9,742 nucleotides of DNA from JASGDB01 sp049841315 (GTDB taxonomy: Bacteria; Bacteroidota; Bacteroidia; Flavobacteriales; Weeksellaceae), in contig JASGDB010000097.1 in assembly GCA_049841315.1 (NCBI GenBank), positions 1 to 9,742 on the forward strand, read 5' to 3'. A program made the translations under genes and the position numbers. Shown in pieces: positions 6,254-9,742 of this stretch; position 1 is the stretch's first letter, and each line of letters starts with the position of its first letter. The notes beneath the pieces are model-generated. The model had not been told where the DNA came from. It worked only from the letters and a program-made list of their open reading frames with translations, and made no database searches.

Positions 6254-6261
6254 CAAAATTA
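6254..6261 (-). promoter_or_regulatory. -7 box upstream of the JmjC-like gene
   Basis: On the minus strand 6261-6254 reads TAATTTTG, an exact TAnnTTTG match placed 19 nt before the ATG at 6234. I found no TTTG at the -33 spacing. The surrounding sequence is very AT-rich, so a chance match is possible. Confidence 0.42.
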
Positions 6262-6407
6262 ATTAAAATTAATATATGCACTGAGCATCATTTTCATAAA
6301 ATTATAATAAATTTCAGGCTATTCATTTAACCCATTTCCAAAATTGAAATCTTACTTCTGTAACAAAACCGAAAAATTTCAAACTAATACAACAAAATTA
6401 TTTTACT

Positions 6408-9095
6408 ATGAGAAAAGGCTTGATACTGTTTATGGGGATTTTTACCACGATGATGGCGTATGCACAGACGACAATAACGGGAAAAATTACGGATGAAGAC
6501 GGAAAACCACTCGCCAGCGCGAGCATAACTGTAGAAGAGCCGGGGAAAGATGCTATTATGGCGTATTCTATTTCCAATTCCAAAGGAGAATACAAAGTAA
6601 CTTTTACCTCTGCGGAATCCTCTGTGGATATTAAAGTGAAAGCCTTTAACCAAAAACCACAAACCCAAAACGTAAAAAACAGCAACCAAACCGTAAATTT
6701 CACTCTGCAGAACGATGCCACCGAAATTAAGGAAGTAAAGCTGAAAACAAAACTCATCACCAAAAAAGGAGATACGATTTCCTATGATTTGAAAGCATTT
6801 GAAAGCAAAGCCGACCGAACCCTCGCCGATGTTTTGAAGAAAATTCCGGGAATAGAGGTGAATCCGGACGGAAGTGTGCTGTATCAGGGCGAAGCGATTA
6901 ATAAATTTCTTGTCAACGGAAAAGATTTGATGGAAGGTGGTTACGGAACGGTAAATAATTCCCTTCCAAAAGATGCGGTGCAGAAGGTGGAAGTTCTGGA
7001 AAATCACCAGCCGATAAAAATTCTTCAGGATAAAGTTCCGTCAGACAAAGCCTCACTGAATGTCGTTCTCAAAAAATCCGTTACCATGACCGGTCGCGGA
7101 GAAGTGGGCGCAGGAATGGCCCCTTTTCTTTGGAATGTAAAGCTCACGCCAATGTTCTTCGGGCAGAAAAATCAGTGGGTAGTGAATTATAAAACCAACA
7201 ATACCGGAGAAAGCGTGGAAAAAGAAGGGAATATGCTGGGAGGTTTCGGACGTTGGGAAGGACGGAGAAGCCAAGCGACGCAAAAAATATGGCTCAGCAC
7301 AGAAACCGCCCAAACACCGAGTATTCCGGAAAAAAGATATTTGCTGAACAATGTGCATTATTTCTCCGCAAACCTTTTGACCAATCCATTCAAAAACAAG
7401 GAGTGGGAACTGAAAGCCAATACCAGCTATTCCAACAACGCAGTTGAAAGGGAGCAAAAAGTTGTTAGGGTTTATGAAGAAGGCTCACCGATAGTGGAAA
7501 GCGGAGGAACTTTCATTGATTCCAAAGCGAATAATTTTTACAATAACGCACTGAAAGGAGAGCTTATCTTTTCCAAAAATGCCAAAAAAGGTTTCTTTAA
7601 AAACACCACGACATGGAACAGCTACTGGAATGACACCAAAGCCAATATTTCCCACCTTACGCCGGATACCGAAATATTTGCAGATGAGGTGGTGAACGCT
7701 CCTTCCGGAATGTTTCAGAACTCTTTGAGCACGATAGTTCCGTGGAAAGAAAAACTCGTGAACGTGATGAGCTACGTCAGTTTCCAGAATGACAGGCAGA
7801 CTTTGCTGGTGAATCCCGCCGGATATATGGGAAGCGCGCTGAGCGGATATGAAACCGGAAAACAGCTTGCGAAATCCAACACTGCGATTATCAATCATTC
7901 CGCCTCTGTCGGATTTACTTATAAAAAATTTACGCTTACGCCGGAAGTGGGACTTAATATGAGTTTCAGCAAGCTCGAATCCGCATTGTACGGTGTGAAC
8001 GGGAACAGCCAGACACAGTTGGGAGCGGACTACATCAATGATAATGAGTGGAATGAGGTTCAGCCTTTCAGCCAGTTGGGAATCAATTACAAATCCAACC
8101 AGTTCAATTTCAACCTGAATTTACCGTTTAATTTCTACGAAATTGCTTATAAAGATAATTTCAGAAACAATACGATTGAGAAGAACAAACTGGCTTTTGA
8201 GCCGAGTATGTTTGCGAGTTATGATTTCGCCTCATTCTTCAAACTTTGGGCGTTTGCGGGTCAGTCGTACGACTTCGGAAACTTCGGATTTTTGTATGAA
8301 GGAGCAATGTATACCAGCCCGCTCAATTCCACAATTCGTTACGGCTCGTTAATCAATATGCCGGAATATCTGAACAGGAATGTCGGTTCACGCCTGGAAT
8401 ACAGAAATCCGTTGAATAATTTGTTTTTTAATGTCCGTTTCGGGTACAATTCCAACAAGCGGAATATCATGGAAAAGTATACTTCCGACGGAATCAATAA
8501 CGAGCTTAGCTTAATTGCAATTCAGAACACGATTATTTCACGCTCTCAAAGTGCGGAAATCGGAAAATATTTCCCGAAATTCAAAACCAATGCTTCGGTG
8601 AATTTTTCCAACTCACATTCCAACAGCTATGCTTTTACCAACGATATTATCTCTAAAGTGATTAACGACAGACAATCTTTGGGCATTAAATTCAACAATA
8701 CCTATTTCAAATGGATGAGCGTGGATTACAATATCTCTTTCAACTGGTCGTCCAACGAGAATCTGGCGTTAAACAGAATCAATAAATCCTCCGGCTGGAA
8801 TCACAATCTCGCGACGTATATTTATCCTGCGGAAAGCCATACTTTCGGGTTCTTTTGGGATGATTTGACGTCGGGTGTGTCGGGAAAATCTTTCCGAAAT
8901 TCCTTCTTTGATGCGTCTTATCAATACACATGGACGAAAAAGAAAATCGACTTCGAGCTGAAATGGCTGAACATCGGAAGCCGCAAAGTGTATGAAAGCA
9001 TTTCTTATGATGCTGCCAGTATGCTTACAACCAGCGAAATATACAATATCCGCCCGAGCCAGTTCCTCTTTACGGTGAAGTTTAATTTTAAATAA
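6408..9095 (+). CDS. Outer-membrane beta-barrel receptor-like protein (CarboxypepD_reg, plug, OMP_b-brl)
   Basis: The 895-aa product has an N-terminal signal peptide (MRKGLILFMGIFTTMMAYA, cleavage likely before Gln20) and a CarboxypepD_reg-like beta-sandwich (about 21-102: ITGKITDEDGKPLASASI, GEYKV). A TonB-receptor plug-like region follows (about 105-222: DVLKKIPGIEVNPDGSV, then INKFLVNGKDLMEGG and VEVLENHQPIKILQD). The rest is a barrel with alternating aromatic strands ending FLFTVKFNFK, so the final strand carries the aromatic near-terminal residue usual for BAM substrates. I see no convincing TonB box, and no SusD-like partner gene lies within the window. It therefore fits the outer-membrane beta-barrel family related to TonB-dependent receptors (OMP_b-brl_3 type) rather than a SusC glycan porin. 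The ligand is unknown. It is transcribed divergently from the JmjC-like gene with a 173-bp intergenic region. The family is clear; the transport function is inference. Confidence 0.9.
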   Translation: MRKGLILFMGIFTTMMAYAQTTITGKITDEDGKPLASASITVEEPGKDAIMAYSISNSKGEYKVTFTSAESSVDIKVKAFNQKPQTQNVKNSNQTVNFTLQNDATEIKEVKLKTKLITKKGDTISYDLKAFESKADRTLADVLKKIPGIEVNPDGSVLYQGEAINKFLVNGKDLMEGGYGTVNNSLPKDAVQKVEVLENHQPIKILQDKVPSDKASLNVVLKKSVTMTGRGEVGAGMAPFLWNVKLTPMFFGQKNQWVVNYKTNNTGESVEKEGNMLGGFGRWEGRRSQATQKIWLSTETAQTPSIPEKRYLLNNVHYFSANLLTNPFKNKEWELKANTSYSNNAVEREQKVVRVYEEGSPIVESGGTFIDSKANNFYNNALKGELIFSKNAKKGFFKNTTTWNSYWNDTKANISHLTPDTEIFADEVVNAPSGMFQNSLSTIVPWKEKLVNVMSYVSFQNDRQTLLVNPAGYMGSALSGYETGKQLAKSNTAIINHSASVGFTYKKFTLTPEVGLNMSFSKLESALYGVNGNSQTQLGADYINDNEWNEVQPFSQLGINYKSNQFNFNLNLPFNFYEIAYKDNFRNNTIEKNKLAFEPSMFASYDFASFFKLWAFAGQSYDFGNFGFLYEGAMYTSPLNSTIRYGSLINMPEYLNRNVGSRLEYRNPLNNLFFNVRFGYNSNKRNIMEKYTSDGINNELSLIAIQNTIISRSQSAEIGKYFPKFKTNASVNFSNSHSNSYAFTNDIISKVINDRQSLGIKFNNTYFKWMSVDYNISFNWSSNENLALNRINKSSGWNHNLATYIYPAESHTFGFFWDDLTSGVSGKSFRNSFFDASYQYTWTKKKIDFELKWLNIGSRKVYESISYDAASMLTTSEIYNIRPSQFLFTVKFNFK

Positions 9096-9135
9096 AGAAA
9101 AGCGTGTCAAGATTAAGATTTAAAAATAATCAATA

Positions 9136-9277
9136 AACGCAAAGTTTATTACATCAAATTATAGCGAGCAAAGATGTTCCGCCTGTGGCGGTTTATTAAG
9201 CGTATGCTTAATAGTGAATTTATTCACCGTCTTTGCTTCCTGAAAATAAAGAAGCATCCGGCTGAAAACTTTGCGTT
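9136..9277. repeat. Structured intergenic element: 12-bp terminal inverted repeats enclosing a cloverleaf
   Basis: AACGCAAAGTTT (9136-9147) is the exact reverse complement of 9266-9277. Inside, AGCAAAGATG (9167-9176) pairs with CGTCTTTGCT (9228-9237) as a 10-bp helix with one G-T pair. This helix encloses three consecutive hairpins: CCGCC/GGCGG (9179-9191), TATTAAGC/GCTTAATA (9194-9213) and GTGAA/TTCAC (9214-9227). Nearly every base from 9167 to 9237 is paired, as in a four-way junction. GCTTC (9235-9239) and GAAGC (9251-9255) offer an alternative stem. Motifs of the type CTTTGC recur at 9231 and 9286. It sits between two convergent genes. It has no tRNA consensus features. The likeliest nature is a copy of a dispersed non-coding palindromic or MITE-like repeat, which may also end transcription from both sides. 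Confidence 0.72.
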
Positions 9278-9319
9278 AGAAAATCTTTGCAAATGCACCA
9301 AAGCTAAAAAGGGGAACAA

Positions 9320-9469
9320 TCACGAACATCCGCAGTCCTTACCGCACCCCGTTTTTTTGCCGTCGAATTTTTTAGAAGAAAAATTTTTCTTGAAAATTCT
9401 GAAAACATAATAACAGGCAAAAGCGAAAGCCAGCGCAAGGATGATGTATTGTAGGGTTAAAGAATTCAT
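9320..9469 (-). CDS. FeoB-associated Cys-rich membrane peptide
   Basis: This 49-aa frame is easily missed because of its length. The product starts MNSLTLQYIILALAFAFACY, a single hydrophobic membrane segment (about 4-24), followed by a basic stretch (FRIFKKNFSSKKFDGKK) and a C-terminal cysteine cluster, GCGKDCGCS (41-49). This is the architecture of the FeoB-associated Cys-rich membrane protein family, small proteins usually encoded with the ferrous-iron transporter FeoB and possibly holding iron or another metal at the membrane. The metal role is inference from the cysteine cluster. The 258 nt upstream of its start contain no feoB, so in this window it stands alone. It converges with the outer-membrane receptor gene, and the cloverleaf element lies between them. 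Confidence 0.85.
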   Translation of the reverse strand: MNSLTLQYIILALAFAFACYYVFRIFKKNFSSKKFDGKKTGCGKDCGCS

Positions 9470-9483
9470 TCTTAAAATGTTCA

Positions 9484-9500
9484 AAGTTTAAGGTTTAAAG
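9484..9500. repeat. Low-complexity AAGTTTAAGGTTTAAAG-type tract
   Basis: The stretch upstream of the Cys-rich peptide gene repeats the short theme AAGTTTAAGGTTTAAAG. A similar low-complexity theme, ACTTCCATCTTCCAACTTAC, lies at about 9596-9615. Such degenerate short repeats are, from memory, common between genes in flavobacteria. No function is assigned. Confidence 0.3.
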
Positions 9501-9542
9501 CTCAATGTTGTGCCCGAAACCAATTTTTTTATAAAAATAAGC

Positions 9543-9575
9543 AATCCTTCAAGGTTTTAAAATCCTTGAAGGATT
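9543..9575 (+). terminator. Strong hairpin with T-run, likely intrinsic terminator
   Basis: AATCCTTCAAGG (9543-9554) pairs perfectly with CCTTGAAGGATT (9564-9575) around a 9-nt loop, and the plus strand continues TTTTATTT. This is a classical intrinsic terminator shape on the plus strand. On the minus strand the stem is followed by GC and then TTATTTTT, so it could also work in that direction. No gene ends immediately before it on either side within the window, so its client is uncertain; the nearest plus-strand gene ends at 9095. Confidence 0.6.
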
Positions 9576-9726
9576 TTTATTTCAAAGTTATTAAACTTCC
9601 ATCTTCCAACTTACTTAGTCGCTCATTAAAATAACACAATTAATTAACAATCAATAAAATAAAGTTCAATATAGATGTTTTATATTACAAGAATTTGTAT
9701 ATTAGAGCCTTAAAACCTTGCAAATT

Positions 9727-9742
9727 ATGTTGGGAAAAAATC
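9727..9742 (+). CDS. Possible first codons of a gene running off the right edge
   Basis: An ATG at 9727 opens a frame MLGKN that runs off the window. Upstream lie TTTG (9694-9697) and AAACCTTG (9713-9720), an imperfect match to the Bacteroidota promoter with too short a spacing. Five codons do not allow identification; the call rests on position and the unexplained AT-rich leader only. Confidence 0.22.

Noticed and set aside
6353..6360. TACTTCTG as -7 box for the receptor gene
   Set aside because: One mismatch to TAnnTTTG and no TTTG or TTG at the -33 spacing; too weak in AT-rich sequence to list.
6384..7007. Minus-strand open frame of 207 codons antisense to the receptor gene
   Set aside because: It lies opposite the signal peptide, CarboxypepD_reg and plug regions of a clearly coding plus-strand gene, and its translation shows no domain-like pattern.
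9167..9237. Cloverleaf fold as a tRNA gene
   Set aside because: There is no T-loop GTTCRANNC, no A-box-like D-arm, no usable anticodon loop size and no CCA-adjacent acceptor; the hairpin lengths do not fit tRNA arms.
9174..9410. Plus-strand open frame of 78 codons across the cloverleaf element
   Set aside because: It runs through the inverted-repeat element and then antisense through the Cys-rich peptide gene; it has no independent support as a protein.
9586..9645. Minus-strand reading frame ending NERLSKLEDGSLITLK before a stop, possible gene remnant
   Set aside because: The frame is closed by stops within about 20 codons and lies in low-complexity sequence of the ACTTCCATCTTCC type that gives such peptides by chance.
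1..9742. CRISPR array, toxin-antitoxin, phage or transposase genes
   Set aside because: No regularly spaced repeats, no integrase or transposase motifs and no defence-type domains were seen; gene content is housekeeping and envelope.

Overview
The window looks like a chromosomal segment of a flavobacterium (Bacteroidota), most likely Chryseobacterium or a close relative in the Weeksellaceae. The base composition is AT-rich and intergenic DNA is very AT-rich. Several genes carry the Bacteroidota-type promoter (TAnnTTTG, once with TTTG 19 nt upstream). The gene families are typical of this group: a large outer-membrane protein with a CarboxypepD_reg-like domain and beta-barrel, a DUF4296 lipoprotein and a FeoB-associated Cys-rich peptide. 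The genus assignment is inference from family resemblance and repeat style; no search was run.

Layout. Positions 1-241 hold no supported gene but do hold two overlapping perfect inverted repeats whose loops are complementary. Positions 242-1466 (minus) are a two-gene unit: a membrane-anchored TPR protein (YfgM-like) followed 4 nt later by ribH, lumazine synthase of riboflavin synthesis, driven by a near-ideal promoter. Positions 1467-1788 hold that promoter and a small decayed or frameshifted coding remnant with a coiled-coil end. Positions 1789-5188 (minus) form an apparent operon in the order glycosyltransferase family 2 (polyprenol-phosphate mannosyltransferase type), DUF4296 lipoprotein (ATGA overlap), tgt (3 nt gap) and an LptF/LptG-type permease (89 nt gap containing a GC-rich palindrome and a 16-bp tandem repeat). 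Positions 5353-6234 (minus) are a stand-alone JmjC/cupin-like putative 2-oxoglutarate dioxygenase with its own -7 box and terminator. Positions 6408-9095 (plus) encode an 895-aa TonB-receptor-like outer-membrane beta-barrel protein. Positions 9136-9277 are a structured intergenic element with 12-bp terminal inverted repeats and an internal cloverleaf. Positions 9320-9469 (minus) encode a 49-aa FeoB-associated Cys-rich membrane peptide. The right end has a terminator hairpin and possibly the first codons of a plus-strand gene.

Functionally most of the window is housekeeping or envelope biology: riboflavin, queuosine tRNA modification, lipopolysaccharide export, lipid-linked sugar synthesis and an outer-membrane receptor. 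I see no defence system, CRISPR array, integrase or transposase. The points most worth a second look are the two structured intergenic elements, a Tgt enzyme that has lost the cysteines of the canonical zinc site, the broken small gene at 1545-1714, and the uncharacterised JmjC protein.
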